Part shown: one piece after another, positions 26,802 to 35,432 of the stretch
How positions within the stretch are numbered: the first letter of the stretch is position 1
Layout: each line of letters begins with the position of its first letter
Source of the DNA: Paenibacillus caui
GTDB taxonomy: Bacteria; Bacillota; Bacilli; Paenibacillales; Paenibacillaceae
Direction of reading: 5' to 3'
Assembly (NCBI RefSeq): GCF_019904135.1
Contig: NZ_JAIOGQ010000019.1
Span: 1 to 64,000 of the forward strand
DNA: 64,000 nucleotides
Position numbers and translations under genes: made by a program
The notes under the pieces: model-generated
What the model was told of the DNA's origin: nothing
Databases searched by the model: none
Seen by the model: the letters and a program-made list of their open reading frames with translations, nothing else

Positions 26802-26899
26802 CACACCTGTTAATATTCAGGGTGGGCTAACGCTTCTCGCGTTGGCCTCCCTGCGGCATACCTGAACGCGCAGGACCAAGAGGTCCGGCGCGTTTTTTT
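26795..26899 (+). promoter_or_regulatory. Ribosome-mediated transcription attenuator (His_leader type)
   Basis: Three hairpins can be drawn. A pause hairpin pairs GCGTTAGC (26795-26802) with GCTAACGC (26826-26833). An antiterminator candidate pairs CGCGTT (26838-26843) with AACGCG (26865-26870). The terminator pairs 26865-26877 with 26882-26894 and ends in seven T. The antiterminator and terminator share 26865-26870, so they exclude each other. This follows the logic of enteric his attenuators rather than the T-box mechanism common in Firmicutes. Confidence 0.8.
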
Positions 26900-26919
26900 G
26901 TTTTACCAAAAAGAAAGGA

Positions 26920-27507
26920 ATGATTCATGTGCAAAATGTAAAAGGTACCTACGATTTCTTTGGAAAGGAGCAGTCGCTTAGAAAGAAAGTTCAATCTACG
27001 CTTCAAGAAGTATTTGAGTTGTATGATTTTGATGGAATGGATTCCACCATATTGAACGAACTCGATCTTTTGACATCGAAGTATGCGGGCGGAGATGAAA
27101 TATTGAAAGAAATGTATCAGTTAACCGATCAAGGTAAGCGAAACCTTGGACTTCGATACGACCTCACAATTCCTTTTGCTAAGGTGATCGCGTTAAATCC
27201 CGGCATTGAATTTCCTTTCAAGAGATATGAAATAGGGAAAGTTTTTCGGGATGGTCCCGTTAAACGAGGACGTCTGCGTGAATTTCTACAGTGTGATGTT
27301 GATATTGTTGGAATAGAGGGCCCGGAGGCTGAAGCCGAGCTAATGCAACTAGCTGTTGAAGTCTTCAAGAAGCTCGATATTCCCATAATTCTTAGTTGGA
27401 ATAATCGACGTTTTTTGGGGGAAATTCTTGAATCCATTGGGGTACCGTCCGATGAAAAGCTTTCTGTCGGGGTAGTACCAGCGAAGCTGACACCACCCGC
27501 AAAGTAG
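26920..27507 (+). pseudogene. hisS: Histidyl-tRNA synthetase, N-terminal part (split gene)
   Basis: The N-terminal half of a class II synthetase that charges tRNA-His: motif 1 region around FDGMDSTILNELDLL, RYDLTIPFAKV, and motif 2 FRDGPVKRGRLREFLQCDVD. The true sequence ends at about residue 183 (PSDEKLS, 27468), after which transposon-end sequence adds a short foreign tail. The rest resumes at 31663. The start may be GTG 26929, which is better spaced from AAAGGA than the ATG at 26920. A functional second copy must exist elsewhere. Confidence 0.88.
27469..27506 (+). repeat. Probable Tn3-family terminal repeat inside hisS
   Basis: The sequence turns from hisS to GGGGTAGTACCAGCGAAGCT and onward for about 38 bp to AAAGTAG, the length and GGGG start of a Tn3-family end. 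It contains an imperfect palindrome centred on GAA. The recombinase remnant begins 8 bp further in. No matching right end was found near 31660. Confidence 0.5.
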
Positions 27508-27513
27508 ATGTAA

Positions 27514-28215
27514 TTAAATGGGGAATTTATTAATGACGTCGTTGTACTCTTGCTGGGAATCAGTGATTGCCAGTTTTGAATAGTCTCCCAACGACTTTCG
27601 TGTCTCGAATAAGGCTGTATGAGTGCGTCATCGGTGCCCTGCTTTTTAAGCCATGTCAACAGGAAATGTCGTAGCTTTTGAGGCGACAAGTTTTGTACAA
27701 GACCGGCTTCCTCCGAATATTTGGCCAGAATTTTTCGTATTCCCCGATCCGTATATTTTTTCTTCCACGATGATTCGAACAGGTAAACTTCCTGCTTCTT
27801 TTTCATTGAATCGGCGTGCATGGCCAGCATTTCCTTGAACGATTGAGGGTAAGGGACAATGCGATCCTTATTCCCTTTTTCCCTTATTAATCCTGATTTG
27901 ACATTAATGGAAATCAACATCGGACAGCTTGATATTGATAAGCTCGCTTACCCGAACGCCGGTCTATAGCAGCGTCTTGACGATCATCATGTCTTGAAAG
28001 TTCTTCGCTTGCCAAACCACATCGTAATAGCGCTTAAGCTCCTCTTCTGTAGGTACATAGGGGAGCTTCTTCGCTGTTTTGGGCACCTCTACCTCCAACT
28101 CTGCTCGAAGATGCTGAAACAAGCTTTTGAGATAGGCATAATCTGGCCGTTCCCCCCGGAGATACTTGGCCAACTCTTTCGCTTTGCGTTTAGGGGATAT
28201 GCGCCTTTCACTCAC
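27514..28215 (-). pseudogene. Tyrosine recombinase, degenerate (Tn3-associated)
   Basis: On the minus strand from GTG 28215 the product begins SERRISPKRKAKELAKYLRG and continues through DVVWQAKNFQDMMIVKTLL, where TAG interrupts it. The reading continues in shifted frames through GNKDRIVPYPQSFKEML, LSPQKLRHFLLTWLKKQGTD (catalytic His-x-x-Arg) to AITDSQQEYNDVINKFPI. Full length would be about 230 residues. A second partial copy at 31509-31662 has TAT where this copy has TAG. Its start overlaps the tnpA remnant stop (GTGA), so the two were coupled. Confidence 0.8.
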
Positions 28216-28735
28216 GCGATAACACCTTCTTCCAACGGAAGGCGTTCACTCATGTTCAGCCTAAATGTGCCGTAAGGATTTATGTGTGTGTAAATCAGCG
28301 GGGTAAGCGCCCGCAAATCTTCTGGAGTCATCATATCGACCCTATTTACGGTCGGATAGGATGCTTTGAAGCATAATGGTATTGATGTACGCCAGGCAGT
28401 TTTGCAGAAGGTGAAGAGACAATACGGCCAACTCTTGATCCTCTAGCCGGTTGGTTGCGATTTCTCCACCTTTGCCGTAAAAAATAAAACTATTGGTCGA
28501 ATTCCAATTTTCCGCGACATTCAAGCCTTCATTGATCACGCGACGTAGCTCCTCCGAGTGCAGGTAACGCACAGGAATATCGTTTTGACTGCTTTGCCGA
28601 GTTCCCCCAAAGCTTGATAGGTCGGATGTTTTAAACTATTACGGGTAAATCGTTTCAAGATTGCTTCTGTTTCGGCAATGTCCCCTTTTGAGGCCAAAGA
28701 ACAAGTCAAAAGGGATCGGGTATCAAGGACGGATA
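28212..28735 (-). pseudogene. Tn3-family transposase TnpA, C-terminal remnant
   Basis: Minus-strand pieces in different frames align in order with the TnpA end: [80 protein letters not shown], then [20 protein letters not shown] and a stop at 28212. The catalytic Glu region is partly present, but the two Asp residues and the N-terminal 800 residues are gone. It belongs to a different Tn3-family branch from the transposon at 11-17 kb. Confidence 0.8.
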
Positions 28736-29137
28736 AATGATAATCAAATTCTGCTTAGCCTATTAGCCCCCCTCATGGAGAGCTTCATGATGTGCTTGGC
28801 AAAGATACAGAACAACGTTCTTTCTGAAATTAGTGTGCTACGGCAATTTCCGACACTTATCGTCATTTATTTTGCACAAAATTCAAAAAATAAATATTTT
28901 GTTGGGATTTATTTGGTAATAAAGTTGGATTGAGTAATTCAATAAAGCCATGATACATTGTAACTGAACTACCATATCTTATATAAATATGGGAATTTAA
29001 AGGTGGGTAATTGATGAGGGATAATGAGGAAAAAATGAAACCAGCATTAAGATGATTGGTAAATTTTAGTAAACACAGGTAGAACATAGTTGACAAAGTG
29101 TTATCCAAAAAACTTGAGAAAGGTGAAGGGGCTAACT
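28736..29137. other. Intergenic stretch inside the hisS insertion
   Basis: About 400 bp, AT-rich, with no supported gene. TTGACA at 29091 may be part of the promoter for the secreted-protein gene starting at 29138, but no good -10 box follows. Confidence 0.35.
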
Positions 29138-30536
29138 TTGAAAAAACTGAATCTATCCGTACTAGCTGTCGTCGCTCTTGCTGGATCACTGTTTCAAACA
29201 AGCGTTTTTGCAGCTGAAAGCACACCGGAAATTACAAACACGATTATTGAGGACAAGGGGGTTTCACTGACCGTTGATGGTTTTAATCAAACGTTAGTCG
29301 GTAAAAAAGAGAAAAGAAAATCGCTTAGAAGCCAAAAGTCTTTACAAAATACTGATTTGCAGATCGGAGATTTAACGTTAACGGATGGAAATGTTTCGTT
29401 TGATGCAAATGTTGGTGAAACAGCCATTTCATTGTCCGGCCCCCTGCATGCGAGTTATAAAGTTCAAAATGATATGAACAGTATCGTAGGAGATTTAGCG
29501 GATCAAACCGGCAATTTTAAAGTATTGCTGTTCGAAATCTTCAACGATACCAAAGATGATAACCTTTTGGTTAATCACAACCTGAATGCAAAGCCGCATT
29601 TAAAGCTGTATTTGCTCGACAGCGATAGTAATATCCTTATTTTCGAAACGGATGTACCTGAAGCATTGAGCAAACTGGATGCGAGTTCTTTTGCTCAAGT
29701 TGAAGATAACAAAAAGGAAATGTTCTGGTTTAAAGGATTAGCAAAGCCTGAATCAGTTACGGAGATTCCTACAAGTGAAACGTCGATTGCTGAGGTTTCC
29801 GGCAACACCGATGGCATTAGGTAGCTTTTCTACATGGACTAACCCCACAACCTATTACACATCGTTTTACGTGGGATCCGATTATACACAATGTTGGTCG
29901 TTGCCATATCTTAGCTACAAACACGTAAATGTAACATCACAAGACTCGACTTGGATTGCTCAATTTAAGGTCGCAGAGCATACGCAAGTCGGCAACTACA
30001 CCTATTACGGCAACAATGTTTTTGAATATAAAAACCTAAAAATTGCTTTTGGTTCGGGCGATTATTCAACGATGATTCGGACTTTTCAACAAGGAAGAGT
30101 TTACGATACTTCAACATTTGGTGGCTTGAAAAAAACCGGCGATAAGATAGCTGCTGACCTTATAAAGAAAACTTTAAGCGCCGTTCCGTATGGAAGCACT
30201 ATTAATGATGTGTTGGGGTATATTAACACCGCAGTTTCTGGAGGAGGAGAAGTAACACTTGGCAGTCAAGGTGTGGACTTATCAGGTTCCCCTGTCTCCG
30301 CTGCAGGTGAAAAGCTCGCTAGTAAATACAAGTTAGAGGAATGTACCGATCATGGCGGGCAAACAGAAAACGGCCATTACTTTACTTATCATGTCGTACT
30401 TAATTATGAGGGGAATGGATCTTCAAAAAGCACAACCGGCAATCTACAATTGAAATTTGATGTTTTCAACTATGAGGATTACTCAACCACTCCAATTTCC
30501 AAGGATTTCACTCTTTCTTATACAGCATCCGAATAA
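29138..30536 (+). pseudogene. Secreted protein of unknown family, frameshifted near 29815
   Basis: From TTG 29138 (AAGGTGAAGG upstream) the product has a signal peptide (KKLNLSVLAVVALAGSLFQT, cleavage after VFA) and an exported domain, then stops at 29824 (EVSGNTDGIR). The next frame carries on without a ribosome site (GSFSTWTNPTTYYTSFYVGS and onward) to 30536. A single base change would give one protein of about 465 residues. I do not recognise a family. The second half is rich in aromatic and Thr residues and looks beta-structured. Low GC fits foreign cargo in the insertion that splits hisS. Confidence 0.65.
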
Positions 30537-30579
30537 TAATTTGTGCTTTTGATCTAATAGTCGAATATACTAAAAAGGG

Positions 30580-30600
30580 GCCGGGGAAGTTTTCCCCGGC
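30580..30600 (+). terminator. Terminator after the secreted-protein gene
   Basis: GCCGGGGAA and TTCCCCGGC form a perfect 9-bp stem with a 3-base loop, followed by TTTA. Confidence 0.8.
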
Positions 30601-30666
30601 TTTAGCCTTGAAACATTTATCGTGACCGGTTCGTTAAACAAAGTGGGAGAGAGGTGAATTAACGAT

Positions 30667-31143
30667 ATGAAAATCAATAAATCAATCCCCATTATGTTGC
30701 TCATCGCAGTTACTTTAGGATTTGTATTTGGATGGTACATGAAACCAATTGGTGAACATGAGAAGTGGACTCCGGATAAGATTAATCTTTACTATAACGA
30801 AGAACAAAGTCAGGTTACAAAAGTAGAGCAGCCGCAATCTTTCGATCAGATCCTCCGTTTAATTGTGTTTGAAAAAGGAGGTATGATGTCAGGAGGAAAT
30901 CCTCCATTATCAGAAGAAGAAGTCAATGAGATGAAAAAATCTGCAGTTGAGTATATCTATAATAAACCAATTTCCATACAGATTAATAACGGTGATGGTA
31001 AAATCGACAAAATAAAATTCACATCTATCCTTTTTCCTATAGATGAAAAATGGAATGGAGCGGCTTATATACAAACAACCGATTCATCTTATTTGTATTT
31101 CGTATCAAGGTCGCGGTTAGATTTTATGCTAAAGCATATGTAG
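30667..31143 (+). CDS. Membrane-anchored hypothetical protein
   Basis: A 158-residue protein with one N-terminal helix (about residues 7-25) and an exported domain (NLYYNEEQSQVTKVEQPQSF... then IQINNGDGKIDKIKFTSILF). GAGAGAGGTGAATTAACG precedes the ATG. No family is recognised. It follows the secreted-protein gene inside the hisS insertion, so it may be its partner, though a terminator separates them. Confidence 0.65.
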   Translation: MKINKSIPIMLLIAVTLGFVFGWYMKPIGEHEKWTPDKINLYYNEEQSQVTKVEQPQSFDQILRLIVFEKGGMMSGGNPPLSEEEVNEMKKSAVEYIYNKPISIQINNGDGKIDKIKFTSILFPIDEKWNGAAYIQTTDSSYLYFVSRSRLDFMLKHM

Positions 31144-31350
31144 ATTGATGGGTAGTCAAAGCAGGTAAAATAGTTCGACTTTAGAATATCATTCGTACTC
31201 GAGCCAATGATAGCGGCATTGACGAGATTTACACTCAAACAAAGAAGTTTTGCTCATCTTTCATATCTAAAGTTTCAGAAATTTGATTGGTCACCTGGTA
31301 AAAAACAAATCCCTAGACACAACAAGTCCGGGAGATTTTTGTTTGAACGC

Positions 31351-31452
31351 TTAAATTAGGATATCGATATTGTTACCAGGGGCTCCGTTAAGATCGGGGT
31401 TGTTCGTACTTTTGTTAACGCCAAGCTGGGTGATAGAATCTGTTTGCTGCAT
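31351..31452 (-). CDS. Short ORF with NNPDLNGAPGNN motif, possibly a truncated spore-type protein
   Basis: Thirty-three codons read MQQTDSITQLGVNKSTNNPD followed by LNGAPGNNIDILI. The composition looks like real protein, and a hairpin with T-run (about 31303-31344) follows on the same strand. An upstream frame (NQVSGQQQNINAAN) suggests a longer gene broken by a frameshift. Function unknown. Confidence 0.35.
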   Translation of the reverse strand: MQQTDSITQLGVNKSTNNPDLNGAPGNNIDILI

Positions 31453-31508
31453 TTATATTTTGCTGCTGCCCAGATACTTGATTTTTCTCTTGCTTTTATA
31501 TTAATACA

Positions 31509-31662
31509 ATGAGAAATAGACTTCTTAAACGCTACTACGATGCGGTTTGGCAAACGAAGAACTTTCAAGACATGATGATCGTCAAGACGCTGCTATATAT
31601 CGGTGTTCGGGTAAGCGAGCTTATCAATATCAAGTTGTCCGATGTTGATTTCCATTACGGCC
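31509..31662 (+). pseudogene. Fragment of the same tyrosine recombinase, inverted copy
   Basis: Codons read LLKRYYDAVWQTKNFQDMMI, VKTLLYIGVRVSELINIKLS and DVDFHY, nearly identical to part of 27514-28215 but on the opposite strand. It retains the first catalytic Arg region (GVRVSELI). The match ends exactly where hisS resumes. It therefore marks the right boundary of the insertion. Confidence 0.75.
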
Positions 31663-32247
31663 TTAGACCCCTTTCTTTCACGAGGATTATCGTTTTACAC
31701 AGGAACGGTTTATGAGATCTTGGATGCTTCTAACTCGTTCACTTCAAGCTTGGGCGGCGGAGGCCGGTATGATTCCATAATTGGACGACTAGTCGGCAGA
31801 GATGATATTCAATATCCCACCGTAGGAATTTCTTTTGGAATGGAACCCATCATGGAAATGCTTAAGAATCGCCCGGTTCAAATACCTGGCGCTTCCGTTG
31901 TTGTTATCCCGATTGGGGAATCGGTTTCAGAAGTACTTAGAACTGCAGCAATGCTAAGAGCTAGCGGTATTCGTACAAGCATAGACACAAGTAGAAGGAA
32001 ATTAAAAAAATCGCTGGCAGCAGCTTCATCTAAAGGAATTCGATATGTGATTCTGATCGGTGAAAATGAGGAAAGGATCGGAAAAATACGTTTGAAAGAT
32101 ATGATTCAGAAGACAGAATTAGTGCTGACCATCCAGGAAGCCATTAGCATCCTTTCTGATCATGTTCCCAATCTTGGGCTTAGTGCAACCATTCCAGAGG
32201 AAGTAAAAGGAAATACTTATAAAGAATGGTCCGAGGATTGGAAATAG
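31663..32247 (+). pseudogene. hisS: Histidyl-tRNA synthetase, C-terminal part (split gene)
   Basis: Resumes with DPFLSRGLSFYTGTVYEILD and motif 3 (GGGGRYDSIIGRLVG...PTVGISFGMEPI), then the anticodon-binding domain (VVVIPIGESVSEVLRTAAML ... RYVILIGENEERIGKIRLKD). It completes the gene begun at 26920, but the two parts lack roughly 50-80 central residues, so insertion was accompanied by deletion. A GC-rich terminator follows at 32302. Confidence 0.88.
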
Positions 32248-32301
32248 AAATACGGAAATTGACCGGAGAATAAGCTATACGAGGACGAACACAGCAGCAC
32301 T

Positions 32302-32323
32302 AGGAAGCCCGCGCGGGCTTCCT
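32302..32323 (+). terminator. Terminator after hisS
   Basis: AGGAAGCCCGC pairs perfectly with GCGGGCTTCCT, followed by a T-rich run ending in TTTTTT at 32331-32336. Confidence 0.75.
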
Positions 32324-32447
32324 CTTTAGCTTTTTTCCGTCCGGCGGCTGCCGCGGGCGAAAAGAGCCGTTTTCTTTTCCGCAACAAACTAGTGAGTCTG
32401 TGCATCATGTGATCCTCTTTCGTCCATTTTGGCTTCAACCATTTTTC

Positions 32448-32639
32448 TCAGGCTTGCTTGGTTAATCCCGGAGCCTTCTGCAGCTCCGAAAAGGTTTCTT
32501 TTACTTGCTGCGACAGCTGGTCCTTGCTCATGTCCATAACAGTAAAATAATCGCTCAGCCGTATTTCAAACACGGCATCCGGATCGGACAGCTTGATGAC
32601 GTTCCTTTTGATCTGCTCAAGGATGTGCAGGTCAACAAT
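32448..32639 (-). pseudogene. Open fragment of unknown protein
   Basis: Sixty-three codons on the minus strand read VDLHILEQIKRNVIKLSDPD, AVFEIRLSDYFTVMDMSKDQ, then LSQQVKETFSELQKAPGLTK and a stop. The frame opens right after a TAA with no start codon, so it is probably the end of a broken gene. The residue pattern looks like genuine protein. No family is recognised. Confidence 0.4.
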
Positions 32640-32704
32640 TTAGGCAAATATTGATACATCATGCGATGTACCGATATCGTGCGAAAGTATTCTAATTTCA
32701 CATA

Positions 32705-32750
32705 CTCACTCCCAGACCTGGTCCAATTTGTCTGCGTAAAACCTGATGGC
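32705..32750 (-). repeat. 46-bp duplicate of the TPR gene 3-prime end
   Basis: Matches 37106-37151 with one mismatch and encodes the same ending (RFYADKLDQVW and stop). Sequence outside the 46 bp differs on both sides. It flanks the mobile-element-rich block 32.7-37.1 kb in direct orientation. Confidence 0.75.
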
Positions 32751-33129
32751 CTATTGGATGACAAATCGCCAACACAATACGCCTTTGGATTCCTAATTTA
32801 AGGATGTTTTAATATTTGGGTTAGTTAAAAGTGACTTAAGAAACGTAACTGATCCAAGTTGAGGTTCACGAAAATGAATACCGTCGTCATCAATTTTAGT
32901 CAGTATCGGTTCTTACACGACATCATTGCATGATCTAAAAGTGAAAATAGGCCTGATCATGAAAGTTCACGTGTCTACATTGTATCCTTTTCATGTTTTG
33001 ACCGGTAACAGAAAAGTCCGATTTTGTAAAAATAGACAACTGAGATGATTTTAATTTTTTTCTTCATAAGAACGATTCCTACTCTTTTTTTGTTTATTGT
33101 AGGTTAAAAACCAGTATAAACCAGATTGA
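32751..33129. other. Gene-free stretch before the group II intron 3-prime end
   Basis: About 380 bp, AT-rich, with no supported gene on either strand and no clear repeats. Because the intron reads leftward, this is its downstream exon side. Confidence 0.35.
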
Positions 33130-35032
33130 CACAGAATCGGGTAGGAGGCTACCCATTAATTGAGTAGCCGATCTCCCACACCACCGTACGTACCGTTCGG
33201 TATACGGCGGTTCCTTAGTTCACGCAGTGACTTGTCGATAGTAATCTGAAAAGAAGAGAAATCCTAGTCCTTTGAGGGTGTTGTTACCGAGGGATTTGGA
33301 GAGAACAGGGCAATTGGAGATTCTCCAGTAGCTCTTTCTTGTGTTTGCGTACTCCCATGCCTTCTGCTTTTGGATTCCGAGCGATTGCAGTTTCTCGAAT
33401 TTCGTCCTCACTCGTTTCCATTGTTTCCAGAAGACCATGCGAATCCGCCTTCTCATCCATTCATCCGTAGATTGAAGCAGACTCTTCATATCCGCTATCT
33501 TGAAGTAGTTAATCCATCCCATGATATAGCGTCTAAGCTTCTCTGCTCGCTCAGCATTTCCCATTCCATTGCTTCTCGATGTAAGTTCTTTTATTTTGGC
33601 TTTCATCTTCGCGATGGACTTCGGGTGAATTCTGACCCGTGCTTCTCCTTTGCTTCTGTAGAATGAGAACCCAAGAAACTTCACTCTCGTCGCTTTGTCC
33701 ACCACCGTCTTTTCCCGGTTCACTTTGAGAAACAGTTTCTTCTCAATAAAGGGAAGTATGTTCTCCAGCGTCCGCTCGGCGCTCCGTTTGCTTTTGCAGA
33801 AGATCAGCAGATCGTCCGCATATCGGACGAATCGGTGCCCGCGGCTCTCCAGTTCCTTGTCCAATTCGTTCAACATGATGTTGCTGAGAATTGGACTTAA
33901 GTTCCCACCCTGCGGCACGCCGATTTCCGTTTCCTCAAAGCGGTGCTTCACGACTACTCCAGCCTTCAGGTACTTATGGATGAGCGAGATGACCCGTCCG
34001 TCTTTTATGGTTCGGGATAGTACTTCTACCAGTTTGCTTTGATTCACGGTGTCGAAGTATTTCTCCAGGTCCATGTCGACCACATATTTATACCCTTCTT
34101 CAATGTTTATCTGGCTTTTCCGAATGGCGTCGTGTGTACTTCTCTTCGGCCGGAAACTGTTCTCCGAAAATTACTTCTCATAGATCGGTGTCAGGACTTG
34201 GGATATGGCTTGCTGGATGACTCGATCCACCACCGTTGGAATTCCCAGGTTTCTCTTCTTTCCGTTCTCTTTGGGTATCTCTACCCTTCGAACGGGATTC
34301 GGGCGGTAGGTTCCGTCCAGAATGGATTGCTTGATGGTTTCTCCGTTCTCTTTGAGATATGGTAAAAGTTCATCTACTCCCATCCCGTCGATTCCGTGAG
34401 ATCCTTTGTTTGCTTTGACCCGTTTGAACGCTTCGTTCATGTTGTCTCTGCTCACGATTTTCTCAAGCAAGCCATTCCTCGACTCGGCCTGCGTTGGTGT
34501 TGTCCGTTTCGGGTATCCTCGCAGGAATGTGCGCTCCCGCATATCCTTCGTGTTCCGCACGTACTTTCTGCGTAGAGCCTTCCCATGGAAGTTGGCTGCC
34601 CTTGACTCCTGTTTTGGTAACTTTCATTTGACCTACACCTCCTAAGGTTCAGCCCTTCCCTCTAGCCGTCGACTGCTTGAGGTAGTATGGCCTCTGCTGA
34701 CTTCTCATGATAAATCTTGTTTCAACCGTGATTCGAAATCTATCTCCTCACGCCCATGAGACCTCCCACGGTAAGACGATTCACTTTCCTTCCATCTACC
34801 CGCACCATTTACACTGGAATGTCTGTGTAGTGTATTGGACTTTGCTTTGTTGCGCAAGCTCATCCCATTCCTTGTGCCTGATGATGTTCGTGTTCCTCGG
34901 GCCGGAAGTTTGCCTCCAGCTTCCTTCAGATTCCACCTCACGATGGACACCCTTGCTCTTGGCTAGTGGTTGGCCACTACCTGCCCCCACAGCGGACTTT
35001 CACCGCCTAGTTAATCGCCATGCGTGGCGCAC
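33130..35032 (-). mobile_element. Group II intron, class IIC-like, degenerate
   Basis: The minus strand begins GTGCGCC at 35032, the group II 5-prime signature, and contains a reverse-transcriptase gene. It ends with a recognisable domain V (GCCGTATACCGAACGGTACG, ending near 33180) and a domain VI hairpin (about 33130-33165). The bases immediately upstream of the 5-prime end are a terminator hairpin and its T-run (35033-35063). Insertion just behind terminators is the habit of class IIC introns. The exact 3-prime end is uncertain by several bases. Confidence 0.8.
33220..34627 (-). pseudogene. ltrA: Group II intron reverse transcriptase/maturase, inactivated
   Basis: The natural start is ATG 34627 after AGGAGGTG (MKVTKTGVKGSQLPWEGS). 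The frame shifts once near 34510, where GLLEKIVSRDNMNEAFKRVK begins the RT domain, and stops at TAA (34171-34173), where the family usually has Gln (EK*FSENSF). Beyond it the palm with YADD (RFVRYADDLLIFCKS), QGGNLSP and the maturase tail (KGLGFLFFSDYYRQVTA) are intact. Two breaks mean the enzyme is dead, barring sequencing error. Confidence 0.85.
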
Positions 35033-35036
35033 GCAG

Positions 35037-35065
35037 AAAAGCCGACCATTAAAGGGGGTCGGCTT
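35037..35065 (-). terminator. Terminator used as the intron landing site
   Basis: GCCGACC (35041-35047) pairs with GGTCGGC (35057-35063). On the minus strand TTTT CTGC follows and then the intron GTGCG. It would have ended the transcript of the small membrane protein at 35155. Confidence 0.75.
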
Positions 35066-35154
35066 AGTCAAAAAGAAAAGATAGTATTAGACTGCATGGC
35101 CAGAAAATTAATGACTGGAAATGCTTTGTACTGCATTGAAACAGGTCATAAAGA

Positions 35155-35412
35155 CTAGCTTTTTTTGAAAGTAGATGCAATAGATAAGACACTTCCTAAT
35201 ATACTGAAGAAAAGAGAAAAATATAAAAGTATTCCAGTGCCATCTTCAATTAATTTCCACAGCACTAGTAGGAAGAATCCAAGGATGGTTAACTGCACTC
35301 CTAAGAGAATAAAGTGTAATTTTTCAATCCTCTTAAAACTTTTAAAAAGTGCCCAACAAATGATGAAATTGATAAGAAGTAGTATAGGAATTAAAATATT
35401 TGAATATATCAT
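35155..35412 (-). CDS. Small three-helix membrane protein
   Basis: An 85-residue hydrophobic protein with about three membrane helices (residues 5-22, 31-52 and 58-80) and a short Lys tail. No family is recognised. It lies 20 bp after the secreted-protein gene at 35433 in the same direction and before the terminator at 35037, so the two form an operon. Low GC. Confidence 0.6.
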   Translation of the reverse strand: MIYSNILIPILLLINFIICWALFKSFKRIEKLHFILLGVQLTILGFFLLVLWKLIEDGTGILLYFSLFFSILGSVLSIASTFKKS

Positions 35413-35432
35413 ATCAGGGTAAGCACCCCACT

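Noticed and set aside
28661..28933. Plus-strand frame of 90 codons
   Set aside because: It is antisense to recognisable TnpA remnant sequence and has no motif or good start.
32217..32438. Minus-strand frame opposite the hisS terminator, rich in Lys and Ala
   Set aside because: It runs through the terminator hairpin and has no start signals. The neighbouring frame 32448-32639 looks more like true protein.
34707..35084. Plus-strand frame of 125 codons and its antisense partners within the intron 5-prime region
   Set aside because: This part is the structured RNA of the group II intron (domains I-IV), where open frames arise by chance.
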